DNA of 40,789 nucleotides from an uncultured Acidimicrobiales bacterium (lineage in GTDB: Bacteria; Actinomycetota; Acidimicrobiia; Acidimicrobiales; SZUA-35): assembly GCA_937922785.1 (NCBI GenBank), contig CALAJQ010000042.1:1-40789 (forward strand), given 5' to 3'. Numbering within the stretch: the stretch's first letter is position 1; each line of letters begins with the position of its first letter. The notes beneath the pieces were generated by a model. That model did no database searches. It was given only the letters and a program-made list of their open reading frames with translations, and was not told the DNA's origin. Both the position numbers and the translations under genes were made by a program. Below are positions 1 to 8,568 of the stretch, piece by piece.

Positions 1-1
1 G

Positions 2-28
2 GCCGACGTGACCGTCGGAGGCGAATAA
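2..28 (+). CDS. 3' end of an upstream gene (partial)
   Basis: The first bases read as eight codons (ADVTVGGE) followed by TAA, and the stop abuts the GTG start of the acyltransferase at 29. The GGAGG at 17-21 lies inside this tail and serves as the ribosome site of the next gene. Tight stop/start packing suggests an operon that begins outside the window. The product cannot be identified from eight residues. Confidence 0.35.
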   Translation, partial: ADVTVGGE

Positions 29-928
29 GTGTTGGGGTGGTTCCGCTTCATTGCCGACCCGCCCTCGACGCCGCGCGGGGTGGTTAAGAAGGTCAAGGCA
101 CCTAAGCACGGCGTCTACTACGACGCTGACTGGGCTCGCTCCGGTCCGGCCAAGGCCGTTCGCCGTTTCGGCGTCTACACCTTCTTCAAGCCTGCTATCA
201 AGATCTACGGCTCACCTCGGATTGTTGGAGCTGACCGATTGGCCGAAGTCGAAGCTCCCGTAATCTTTGCCGCCAATCATCACTCCCACGCCGACACGAC
301 GCTGTTGTTGGCCACCATTCCCGGTCACCTCCGTGGCGATCTGCTGGTGTTGGCTGGCGCCGACTACTTCTTCGGGAACCGATTCACCTCTGCGTTGTCT
401 GCGTTGTTTATTGGGGCGATACCTATTGAGCGCAAGAAGCTATCTCGACTGAGCATCGACAACGCCGTTGAGGCGGTGGAAGGCGGCAACAACCTTCTGA
501 TCTACCCCGAAGGCGGGCGCAGCCCAGATGGCTGGAGCCAAGAACACCGTCCTGGCGCGGCCTTTGTGGCTAAGCGAACTGGTACGCCGGTTGTCCCGAT
601 CTATCTGGACGGCACCGGCAGCATTCTGCCCAAAGGGAAGAACTGGCCGACCCGAGCCCGTTGCGCAGTGGTATTTGGCGCCCCGATGACCATGGCCGAA
701 GATGAAGACACTAAAGAATTTGCGTCCCGCATAGAGTCGCGAGTCCACGAACTGGCTGAAGAATTTGCGAGCGGCTGGTGGGTATCACGCAAGAAGGCCG
801 GAGCTGGAACAACGCCAGACATCAACGGCCCGGCAAGCGGAGCATGGCGACGACGTTGGGCGCTGGGTCAAAAGCCTGGAGCCCATAAGCGCAAGTCTCC
901 CAACGATGTTCGTTGGCCAAAGGTTTAA
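29..928 (+). CDS. 1-acyl-glycerol-3-phosphate acyltransferase family protein (PlsC-like)
   Basis: A 299-residue membrane-associated acyltransferase that would move an acyl group onto a lysophospholipid or related acceptor. The HX4D catalytic motif is visible as NHHSHADT near residue 82, followed by the substrate-binding block YPEGGRSPDG near residue 158; the family norm there is PEGTRS. The GTG start is supported by GGAGG 8 nt upstream and by abutting the stop of the preceding gene. The C-terminal tail (about residue 245 on) is basic and extends past the usual PlsC core. The next gene follows after 27 bp on the same strand. The family is clear; the exact acceptor is not. Confidence 0.85.
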   Translation: MLGWFRFIADPPSTPRGVVKKVKAPKHGVYYDADWARSGPAKAVRRFGVYTFFKPAIKIYGSPRIVGADRLAEVEAPVIFAANHHSHADTTLLLATIPGHLRGDLLVLAGADYFFGNRFTSALSALFIGAIPIERKKLSRLSIDNAVEAVEGGNNLLIYPEGGRSPDGWSQEHRPGAAFVAKRTGTPVVPIYLDGTGSILPKGKNWPTRARCAVVFGAPMTMAEDEDTKEFASRIESRVHELAEEFASGWWVSRKKAGAGTTPDINGPASGAWRRRWALGQKPGAHKRKSPNDVRWPKV

Positions 929-955
929 AGGCCAGACGCTTCTCGCTTCGACTTT

Positions 956-2140
956 ATGGTTTCCAAGCTCTCGATCTCCCAAGCCCGGCGATTGGCCCTC
1001 GGTGCCCAGGGGTTCGCCAAAGCTCGTCCAGCCAAGGTTGATCGCCGCCACCTGAGAGCGGTGATGGAACGCTTGCGGATTCTCCAGATGGACACCATTC
1101 CCGTGATCTGCCGCCCTCAACAGTTGGTGCCGTTCTCACGACTGGGCCCCTACGACGAGGCTCTGTTCGAAAAGATCGCCTACAAAGACGACGAATGGTT
1201 CGAGTCTTGGGCTCACGAGGCCGCACTTATTCCTGTCGCTGACGAACCGCTACTGCGCTGGCGCCAAGAAGAGATGTCGGGCAAAGGACACTGGTCAGCC
1301 GCAGGCAGCGACGAGTATGTCAACTCCGTACTGGCCGAGCTGGATGAACGAGGCCCTCTTCTGGCTAAGCAACTTGAAGATCCTGGAACCAAGGTTGGAG
1401 TCGACCACGCTTGGGGCGGACGCTCCCAAGGCCGGCTTGCACTAGGCCGACTGTTTGCGGTTGGGAAAGCCGGGTCACGCCGGGTTGGCAACTTCGAACG
1501 GCAATACGACACGATTGAACGAATTGTTCCGGCCGAGATTCTGAATCAGCCGACGCCCGATGTTGCTGACGCCCACCGTGATCTGCTTAGAAGATCGGCC
1601 GCGGCTCTTGGCGTGGGGACCATTGATGACATCGCCGACTACTACCGCATCCGGGTCCCTGCAGCCAGGCCCAGAATTGCCGAGCTGGTAGAGGACGGGT
1701 CGCTTGTGCCGGTAGAGGTCGAAGGGTGGGACAAGCCAGCGTTCCGCAGCGCCGGATCGAAGCTGCCACGTGCAGTTAGTGCGTCGGCTTTGCTCTCGCC
1801 TTTCGATCCCTTGATCTGGCATCGGGCAAGATGTGAGCGCCTGTTCGACTTCTTTTACCGCATCGAGATTTACGTGCCCGAGGCCAAGCGCCAGTTCGGC
1901 TACTACGTACTCCCCTACCTCCATGGTGATCGCCTAGTTGGGCGGGTTGATGTGAAAGCTGATCGCAAGAAGGGCGTGTTGTTAGTTAAGGGCGCCTGGC
2001 ATGAGGATCATGCTGACCCGGATGAGATCGCAAATGGGCTAGCCCAGGAGTTATCCGAGCTAGCCCATTTCCAAAAGCTTGATTCAGTTGAAGTAGCCAG
2101 CAAGGGCAACCTTGCCAGCTCGCTATCATCCAACCTCTAG
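956..2140 (+). CDS. Winged-helix DNA glycosylase, YcaQ/AlkX family
   Basis: A 394-residue protein of the HTH_42 / AlkZ-like group, whose E. coli member YcaQ (AlkX) unhooks interstrand crosslinks and removes N7-alkyl adducts. The family catalytic triplet is visible as Q44-M45-D46 (QxD, the YcaQ form; the Streptomyces AlkZ form is QxQ). It sits in the block LRILQMDTIPV, followed by the HEA-containing stretch WAHEAALIPV typical of the family. Length matches YcaQ (about 400). The ATG at 956 is the first plausible start. No strong Shine-Dalgarno is seen, so it may be expressed from the acyltransferase mRNA. A 12-bp perfect inverted repeat lies inside the 3' end of the gene (2032-2070). Confidence 0.85.
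   Translation: MVSKLSISQARRLALGAQGFAKARPAKVDRRHLRAVMERLRILQMDTIPVICRPQQLVPFSRLGPYDEALFEKIAYKDDEWFESWAHEAALIPVADEPLLRWRQEEMSGKGHWSAAGSDEYVNSVLAELDERGPLLAKQLEDPGTKVGVDHAWGGRSQGRLALGRLFAVGKAGSRRVGNFERQYDTIERIVPAEILNQPTPDVADAHRDLLRRSAAALGVGTIDDIADYYRIRVPAARPRIAELVEDGSLVPVEVEGWDKPAFRSAGSKLPRAVSASALLSPFDPLIWHRARCERLFDFFYRIEIYVPEAKRQFGYYVLPYLHGDRLVGRVDVKADRKKGVLLVKGAWHEDHADPDEIANGLAQELSELAHFQKLDSVEVASKGNLASSLSSNL
2032..2070. repeat. 12-bp perfect inverted repeat inside the ycaQ-like gene
   Basis: The arms at 2032-2043 (AAATGGGCTAGC) and 2059-2070 are exact reverse complements, separated by 15 nt. The hairpin lies within codons for NGLAQELSELAHF, about 70 bp before the stop. It could slow the ribosome or protect the mRNA 3' end; this is inference. 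Confidence 0.7.
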
Positions 2141-2168
2141 CTAGCTCCCCCGACCACAGAACCGCCAC

Positions 2169-2197
2169 TCGGGCGGCCTCCGTGGCCGGGGAACGGC
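2169..2197. repeat. 29-bp dispersed repeat copy 1, hairpin-forming
   Basis: This 29-bp stretch is the exact reverse complement of 17405-17433. It contains the small hairpin CGGCC-tccgt-GGCCG (2174-2188) and lies between the converging ends of the glycosylase (+) and the nucleotidase (-), touching the nucleotidase stop codon. No U-tract follows, so a classical terminator is not indicated. Both copies sit directly behind a stop codon, which suggests a mobile or amplified 3'-end element. Confidence 0.75.
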
Positions 2198-4443
2198 TAG
2201 TCAGGTAGGGGTATGAAGTTTTGGGTTGAGTAGTCCGATACGTCCAACTTGGTGAGGACGCCGTTTGCGTCCTTCTCGACGTAGTCGATGAAGGACTTGG
2301 CGTAATCCAAGAAGGTGTCAGTTGTCCGACCTGAATCGGTAACTACTCCAAGTGTGGTGTACCCGTCACGACCACCAGACAAGAAGTCGTTGGTTACAAC
2401 GGTGTAGGTACCGGACTCGTCGAAGGCCACCCAAGTGTCGGTGCCCTTGGCCTTGTATTCAAGGTTCGAGACCCTGGATCCAAATGCCTGGGTTAGGTCA
2501 ACGTCAAAGCGGAGGCCAGCGGTGTAGGGATATGCACCGGTTGAGCCGTCGGGCTGAACTGCGTTATCAAGCCCCTCTTCCAGCGACTGCCGAATCTCAG
2601 TTCCAGTCATTTCCATGTTGACCAACGTGTTGGCGAATGGAAGGACGGTGTAAGCGTCAGCGATTGTGAAGTCGCCAGCTGGAACGTCAACCCGGACTCC
2701 GCCAGCGTTCTGAAGCGAGATATCGGCTTCAAAACTCTGGTTCAGGAACGCTTGGGCAACAAGTTGCTGAATGTCGCCACCGTTTTGGGCTGTCTTTTCA
2801 GTACAGCCGGCAATGTTGGATCGACCCTGACCCGGGATGCGCTCTAGGCAAAGGTCTTCGGTGACAGTGCCGATGACCTCCTGGGCCAGTTCGTCGACCT
2901 GCTCAGCGAAGCCGGCAAGTGCAGCTTCTGAAGCTGGGTCTGGTTCAACAATCGAAAGCTCTGGAGCGGCTTCGATCTCGGCCATGATTGCTGCCAAGTC
3001 TTCTCCCTCAACAGCTTGTGATTCGCCTTCTGCGTCGTCACGTTCGAAACTGTCGCCTAGCAACAGGTGGGGCACGCCTTCACAGCTGGTTACCTGGCCG
3101 AGTTCATCGAACCCGACCCGGAGCTCGCCCACAACAAGGCTGTACTCCCAAGCTTGAACTACACAGACGGGCAGTCCAAGACCATCGTTTGTGATGGTCG
3201 GGTACGTTCCACCTGGGCTCAACCCGTACTTGTCAAAGTCGCCAAGCAAAGTGTGCGAGTCGCCACCGACGATGGCATCCAGCCCTCGAACCTGAGAGGC
3301 AAGAGCCACATCGTTGCCGTACTGGTAGTGACTGACAAGCACGATCTTGTCGATTCCTTGGGCGGTCAACTCATCTATGTAGAGCTGAGTTGTAGCAACC
3401 TCGTCAAGGAACTCAGTGGTTGGAAGCGGTGACGAAGAGTTCTTTGTCTTGGCGGCAATATCGATTCCGATGTAGCCAACTTCGCTGCCGTCATACTGCT
3501 TCACTACGAACGGCTTGATGTAATCGACACCGTTGTTAAGCGGAGTTCCTTCAGCTGGAACAACGTTTGCTGCGATTGTGTCGGTCTCACATTCTGAGCT
3601 TGCGTTTAGGAAGTCCAAGAAGGTGACCAGGCCTTCATCGCCTTCGTCGAATTCATGGTTTCCTAAGGCGAAGACGTCAAAGCATGCTTCGTTCATTAGC
3701 GCCGCGTCAGCCTCGCCCTTGAACAGGCTGAAGAACAACGTTCCAGTGATTGCGTCGCCAGCGTGAATCTTGGCGAAAGCTTCGCCTTCACCAACCCGTG
3801 ACTCGATCTCGTTGATCTTGGTGACCACTCGAGGGAACCCACCGACGTCCACGTCTGTGTCGGCACCGGCAAGAGTGAGGGTTGCACCGTCAGCCTCAAG
3901 GTGAGAGTGGTGGTCGTTGATGTGGGCGATGGTCAGCCCAAAGTCTTCTTTGGTTTCAGTGTTGTTGCGTTGTTCTTGGCTTTCAGCAAAGAACGGTATG
4001 AGGTCAGTTCGGCTGAAGCCTTGATCTAACACGTCTAACCAGTAGGCAAGTCCTTCAGCGTCAGCGTCACGGCCGAGCGCCTGGACATATAGCAATTCGA
4101 CAAACTCTTGATCTGTTTGCACGTCGGCAAAGCGGGCCTGCCACTCGTCGGAGTTGATGAACGCCCATGCGACGTCGTCATATTCTGCGCCGTCAGCGAG
4201 CACACCTAGCCAATAGTTCTGCCCGGCCGAATCAGCAGGGCGAGCAAAGATGGTTGCATACAAGCGTTTCAGCTGGCCCGCTGTGGAGTTATCGAGGTCA
4301 ATACCCTCGGTTGTCACCGCATTAGTAAGCGGTGGTGCAGCGGACTCTGTGCTGCTGGCTGGCAAGGCTGCCACTGTTGTGAGCATGGTGATGGCTGCTA
4401 TCGCAGCAATCACACTCCGACGTAATCGAATCATTCTCCGCAC
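2197..4443 (-). CDS. Exported 5'-nucleotidase / NAD nucleotidase (NadN/UshA type) with DUF4214 module
   Basis: A 748-residue secreted enzyme expected to hydrolyse extracellular nucleotides (5'-NMP, NAD or UDP-sugars) for phosphate and nucleoside salvage. It has a basic N-terminus plus hydrophobic core (about residues 8-28) ending at an Ala-rich cleavage region. Two DUF4214-like repeats follow (about 58-158, with RPADSAGQNYWLGVL and RDADAEGLAYWLDVL). The metallophosphoesterase domain starts at NDHHSHLE (N176-D177) and includes GDAITGTLFF and GNHEFDEGD. The 5-nucleotidase C domain is about residues 530-725. The NDHHSHLE form and the AITGTLFFSLFKGEADAALMN block resemble Haemophilus NadN. The GTG at 4443 is used; ATG at 4434 is an equally possible start. 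A 17-bp tandem repeat lies just upstream. Confidence 0.88.
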   Translation of the reverse strand: MRRMIRLRRSVIAAIAAITMLTTVAALPASSTESAAPPLTNAVTTEGIDLDNSTAGQLKRLYATIFARPADSAGQNYWLGVLADGAEYDDVAWAFINSDEWQARFADVQTDQEFVELLYVQALGRDADAEGLAYWLDVLDQGFSRTDLIPFFAESQEQRNNTETKEDFGLTIAHINDHHSHLEADGATLTLAGADTDVDVGGFPRVVTKINEIESRVGEGEAFAKIHAGDAITGTLFFSLFKGEADAALMNEACFDVFALGNHEFDEGDEGLVTFLDFLNASSECETDTIAANVVPAEGTPLNNGVDYIKPFVVKQYDGSEVGYIGIDIAAKTKNSSSPLPTTEFLDEVATTQLYIDELTAQGIDKIVLVSHYQYGNDVALASQVRGLDAIVGGDSHTLLGDFDKYGLSPGGTYPTITNDGLGLPVCVVQAWEYSLVVGELRVGFDELGQVTSCEGVPHLLLGDSFERDDAEGESQAVEGEDLAAIMAEIEAAPELSIVEPDPASEAALAGFAEQVDELAQEVIGTVTEDLCLERIPGQGRSNIAGCTEKTAQNGGDIQQLVAQAFLNQSFEADISLQNAGGVRVDVPAGDFTIADAYTVLPFANTLVNMEMTGTEIRQSLEEGLDNAVQPDGSTGAYPYTAGLRFDVDLTQAFGSRVSNLEYKAKGTDTWVAFDESGTYTVVTNDFLSGGRDGYTTLGVVTDSGRTTDTFLDYAKSFIDYVEKDANGVLTKLDVSDYSTQNFIPLPD

Positions 4444-4453
4444 TTTCTCTGTT

Positions 4454-4512
4454 TGTCTAGTAATCGGGTTTGTCTAGGAATCGGGTCTGTCTAGGAATCG
4501 GGTCTGTCTAGT
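4454..4512. repeat. 17-bp tandem repeat upstream of the nucleotidase gene
   Basis: Three full units of 17 bp start at 4454, 4471 and 4488 (consensus TGTCTAGGAATCGGGTC), with a partial fourth at 4505. Units 2 and 3 are identical; unit 1 differs at 2 positions. The array ends 11 bp before the GTG start and so lies in the 5' region of the minus-strand gene. Regular spacing suggests protein-binding repeats or slippage-prone DNA. Confidence 0.85.
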
Positions 4513-4591
4513 ACTTGCGTTCGGTTCGTTTGCATTCAGGTTCGGACCCGACGCTAGTTCGCTCACCTGGATTAGAAAAATGGATCGCAAC

Positions 4592-4597
4592 TAAACT
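4592..4597 (+). promoter_or_regulatory. -10 box TAAACT for a leaderless mRNA
   Basis: The TANNNT hexamer ends exactly 6 nt before the ATG at 4604, which puts the expected first base of the RNA on the start codon. No Shine-Dalgarno is needed or clearly present. The same spacing recurs at six other starts in this window. Confidence 0.6.
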
Positions 4598-4603
4598 GAG
4601 GCA

Positions 4604-5416
4604 ATGACCTCCGAAGACGCCAAGGACCACTCCGAAGTGAAGGATTTAGTCCGTCAACAGTTCGGGGCAAACGCAAACAAATACGCAACAAGCCCCGTCC
4701 ACGCCAAAGGCGCAAGCTTGGGGCGGCTGGTGGAAATGCTTCCGCTGGAACCACATTGGAAAGCCCTAGATATAGCTAGCGCAGCCAGCCATGTTGCCTT
4801 TGCGCTTGCCCCTCATGTGGCTTCAGTTGTCTCTAGCGACCTCACCCCCGAGATGTTGGAAGTGGCCAAAACCCAAGCCGCCGAGCGCGGCCTAAGCAAC
4901 GTGAGCACAGCTTTGGCTGACGCTGAGGACCTGTTTTTTGACGACAACAGTTTCGACTTAGTTACGTGTCGAATTGCTCCGCATCACTTCAAGTCTCCCG
5001 AAAAGTTTGTGAAAGAGATGGCCAGAGTTGTTAAGCCGGGTGGGTTTGTGGGCATGGTTGACAACGTTGTTCCCACCGAGGCCGAAGTTGCCGACTTTGC
5101 CAACGCTTGGGAGGCCAAGCGCGATCCCAGTCATGTGCGGTGTTTGTCAGTTGATGAATGGTTGGACCTCTTCACCGAGGCCGGGCTTGTGGTTACCAAG
5201 ACCGAACTGATGGCAAAAGAGATGGGATTCAGTTGGTGGGCAGACAACATGGCCGTGCCTGCGGACACTCAGTCCGAGCTGCTATTGGAACTGCAAGACG
5301 CGTCAGCCAGCGTTAAGGCTTTTCTGCGACCAGGGCCAGAACCTGAGTTAGACCCTCTAACAGCGGTTTTTTACCTGACTGAGGCCATTCTGATTGCGCA
5401 AAAACCTCAAGTTTGA
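4604..5416 (+). CDS. Class I SAM-dependent methyltransferase (UbiE-like fold) with atypical motif I
   Basis: A 270-residue soluble methyltransferase-type protein. The order of motifs fits class I enzymes: motif I LDIASAASHVA (residues 55-65), the acidic strand SSDLTPEML (about 78), DAEDLFFDDNSFDLVTCRIAPHHF (motif IV region) and MARVVKPGGFVGMVDNV (post-motif). Motif I, usually LDVATGTGHVA in relatives, has lost both glycines, so SAM binding may be weakened or altered. The gene stands alone between the nucleotidase promoter and tauA, 91 bp before tauA. Start choice rests on the TANNNT box 6 nt upstream. The substrate cannot be told from sequence. Confidence 0.8.
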   Translation: MTSEDAKDHSEVKDLVRQQFGANANKYATSPVHAKGASLGRLVEMLPLEPHWKALDIASAASHVAFALAPHVASVVSSDLTPEMLEVAKTQAAERGLSNVSTALADAEDLFFDDNSFDLVTCRIAPHHFKSPEKFVKEMARVVKPGGFVGMVDNVVPTEAEVADFANAWEAKRDPSHVRCLSVDEWLDLFTEAGLVVTKTELMAKEMGFSWWADNMAVPADTQSELLLELQDASASVKAFLRPGPEPELDPLTAVFYLTEAILIAQKPQV

Positions 5417-5507
5417 GGCGACCGAACCTAAATGCGGCTATCTTCAACCCCAATTAGATAGGCCCTGTTTGGGGCGCCATCAAGACCTTTAGGGGAAGAG
5501 ACCCAAT

Positions 5508-6536
5508 ATGAATAAGAAGCGATTGTTCATCGCGCTAGCAGCAGTGTTCTCACTAGTCGCCGCATCATGCGGTGGTGGTGATTCCGACCTTGCTGACGGC
5601 GATGCACCAGACCTACTACGAGTTGCCTACTTCCGTGAGTGGCCAACACCGAACCAGTTCGGCCAAGAAGACGGATCATTCGCCGAAGCCGTTGGCACCG
5701 AGATCGAATGGATTCCGTTCGGTTCCGGTAACGAAATGGCTGAAGCCATGGAAGCTGGAGAAATCGATATCTCCTATTCACAGGGCCTCACTCCCTTCGC
5801 AAACTTCGTAAACAACGGTGCTGACCTGAAGATGGTTGGAATCGCAGTTTCCTACGCCGAAGCCGACAACTGCATCGTCCAGGGCGCTCTCGGAGTGACC
5901 AAGGAGAACGCAGCTGAGACACTTAAGGGCGCAGTGGTTATGACGCCTTTCGGTAACGTGACCCACTTCAAGATGCTTTCAATGATGGAAGAAATCGGTG
6001 TGAACCTTGACGATCTAGAGATCGTTCAGGCAACCGACGGTGGCACAACTGCAGCCGCATTTGAGACCGGCGACATCGACGTAGGTTGCGCCTTCGGCGG
6101 ATCAGTTGTGCGAATGGGCGACGCAGGTGGAGTACCAATCTTTACCGGTGCTGAGCACGAGGCCATTGGCATCCAGACCTATGACATCGTGTCCATCCCA
6201 ACATCATTCGGTGAGCAGTACCCGAAGGTTGTTACTTCTTTCCTACGGGCAACTGAGGACTTCAACCAGGCTTGGAAAGACGATCCTGAAACTCAGAACC
6301 CAGTCATTGCTCAGGCCGCTGGTATGGAAGACGTTGGAAACTTCCTAGCCGGACCACTTTGGTTCGTCTTCCCAACCATCGATGATCAGCTCGGCGCCGA
6401 CTGGATGGGTGGCAACGTTGCCGCAACTATGCAGTCACAGCTTGAAACTTTCGAGCGCCTTGGCCAGATCGACAGCGTTAACGCTGACTTTGCTGGCGCA
6501 ATCGACACTAGCTACCTCGAAGCCGCTAAGGGCTAA
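5508..6536 (+). CDS. tauA: Taurine-type ABC transporter substrate-binding lipoprotein (TauA-like)
   Basis: A 342-residue periplasmic-type solute binder anchored as a lipoprotein: MNKKRL, a hydrophobic core and the lipobox VAASC with C21 as the lipidated residue. The mature N-terminus VAYFREWPTPNQFGQ and the blocks IDISYSQGLTPFANF and VSYAEADNCIVQG resemble TauA-type binders of marine proteobacteria, which deliver taurine or related sulfonates to TauBC. The ATG at 5508 has a purine-rich ribosome site (AGGGGAAGAG, 5491-5500). tauB and tauC follow, separated by a terminator and repeats, the usual arrangement for making more binder than permease. Specificity for taurine is inferred from similarity only; other alkylsulfonates or nitrogen compounds are possible. 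Confidence 0.82.
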   Translation: MNKKRLFIALAAVFSLVAASCGGGDSDLADGDAPDLLRVAYFREWPTPNQFGQEDGSFAEAVGTEIEWIPFGSGNEMAEAMEAGEIDISYSQGLTPFANFVNNGADLKMVGIAVSYAEADNCIVQGALGVTKENAAETLKGAVVMTPFGNVTHFKMLSMMEEIGVNLDDLEIVQATDGGTTAAAFETGDIDVGCAFGGSVVRMGDAGGVPIFTGAEHEAIGIQTYDIVSIPTSFGEQYPKVVTSFLRATEDFNQAWKDDPETQNPVIAQAAGMEDVGNFLAGPLWFVFPTIDDQLGADWMGGNVAATMQSQLETFERLGQIDSVNADFAGAIDTSYLEAAKG

Positions 6537-6597
6537 AGGCAGTAGCAAGAAAGACTTGTAATGAATTCATGCAGAAGTTGTTAGATCAGCTTCTAGA

Positions 6598-6638
6598 GTC
6601 GGCGCTGGGGCTCGTGCCCCGGCGCCGACTGCTCTTTT
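6598..6638 (+). terminator. Strong intra-operon terminator after tauA
   Basis: A 14-bp stem (6598-6611 with 6616-6629, one G-U pair) closes a TCGT tetraloop and is followed by TGCTCTTTT. It is a good rho-independent terminator shape. Located 61 bp after the tauA stop, it should cut most tauA transcripts and leave a minor read-through to tauBC. Confidence 0.85.
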
Positions 6639-6683
6639 AGGGCAATGACTTTTTTAGGGCAATGATTTTTTAAGGGCGATGAC
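6635..6683 (+). repeat. 17-bp-period triple repeat after the tauA terminator
   Basis: Three copies of a T-run plus AGGGCAATGAC-like core start at 6635, 6652 and 6669, exactly 17 bp apart (TTTTAGGGCAATGAC, TTTTAGGGCAATGAT, TTTAAGGGCGATGAC). The first overlaps the terminator U-tract. Each copy gives an extra T-run, so it may extend the termination zone. Confidence 0.75.
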
Positions 6684-6715
6684 CAGCACGCCAGCAACCA
6701 CCACCAGGGGGAACA

Positions 6716-7510
<795 letters not shown>

Positions 7511-7512
7511 AA

Positions 7513-8523
7513 GTGGCCACCAGTGGACCAAACCTAGGTTTAGGATCAGCTGTCGCAACAGCACTCGAGACTGCCGATAACGACCGAGGCTTCAGCCTGG
7601 GCGGCGGCCTCTTTAACAGAGGCGATGACCGCAAGACCGTGACATTTGGTGATTCCGCGGCCGTAAAGAGCCTCCCCGGATGGAGCGTCGTCTCGCTGAT
7701 CGGCATGATCGCGTTGTGGTTCGTGTCGACCCGCGCCTGGGGTCTGGACGACGTATGGCGCACTACCGGAGATAGCCAACAAACATTCCTTGCCAATTGC
7801 GACAAGGACCCTGCGTGCGCCGGCAGCTACAGCCAATGGCTCGGCTACCGCAAGTTCCCCTCACCCGGAGACACTTGGCGAGGCTTTAGAGAGCTGTCCA
7901 GCGAGGGTTTCCAGAACATCACACTTTGGCAACACACCTGGTCTTCACTTTCAAGAGTTCTCAGAGGCATGTTCTTCGGGGTTCTATTCGGAGTCCCGGT
8001 TGGACTGGCGATGGGCTTGTCCAGCGCAGCCCGTGGCTTCTTTGACACAATCGTCGAACTACTCCGCCCAATTCCCCCGTTTGCGTTGATCCCGCTGTTC
8101 ATCTTGATGTTTGGCATCGGCGACCCACCTGCTGTTCGCCTACTGATCTTCGCTTCGATCTGGATCATGATCATCGCAGCCCGATCTGGCGTGCGAGCAG
8201 CCAACCTTTCCAAGGTCCGCGCCGCCTATTCTCTGGGTGCTACGAAGTGGCAGGTTCTCACCAGGGTGTTGATTCCAAACGCCCTGCCCGAACTCTTCAC
8301 CGGCCTTCGTGTGGCCTTGGGTGTCTCATGGGGCACTCTGGTTGCCGCTGAGCTTGTTGGCGCTCGCGACGGTCTCGGTCAGATGATCTTTGCTGCTCGC
8401 CCATTCTTCCGCCTCGACGTGGTGGTCGTAGGAATCATCGTCATTTCGGTGCTGGGTGTGCTTATGGATGTGTTCTTGAGGTTCCTTGAAAGCATCCTCA
8501 TCCCATGGCGAGGCAAGGGCTGA
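7513..8523 (+). CDS. tauC: Taurine-type ABC transporter permease (TauC-like) with extracytoplasmic insert
   Basis: A 336-residue inner-membrane permease, longer than the usual 250-280 residues of TauC/SsuC. The core, with about five or six membrane segments from residue 145 on, carries the EAA loop AAYSLGATKWQVLTRVLIPNAL that contacts TauB. The extra length is N-terminal: a cytoplasmic stretch of about 55 residues, one membrane span (about 58-76), then an outside loop of about 70 residues holding a close cysteine pair (NCDKDPACAG), possibly a disulfide. The GTG start overlaps the operon with GGGAGGA upstream. It is co-transcribed with tauB. Confidence 0.85.
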   Translation: MATSGPNLGLGSAVATALETADNDRGFSLGGGLFNRGDDRKTVTFGDSAAVKSLPGWSVVSLIGMIALWFVSTRAWGLDDVWRTTGDSQQTFLANCDKDPACAGSYSQWLGYRKFPSPGDTWRGFRELSSEGFQNITLWQHTWSSLSRVLRGMFFGVLFGVPVGLAMGLSSAARGFFDTIVELLRPIPPFALIPLFILMFGIGDPPAVRLLIFASIWIMIIAARSGVRAANLSKVRAAYSLGATKWQVLTRVLIPNALPELFTGLRVALGVSWGTLVAAELVGARDGLGQMIFAARPFFRLDVVVVGIIVISVLGVLMDVFLRFLESILIPWRGKG

Positions 8524-8568
8524 TAAGCCAACAAAGATCGAGCCTGGCCGGTCTCCTCGCCAGATTCA

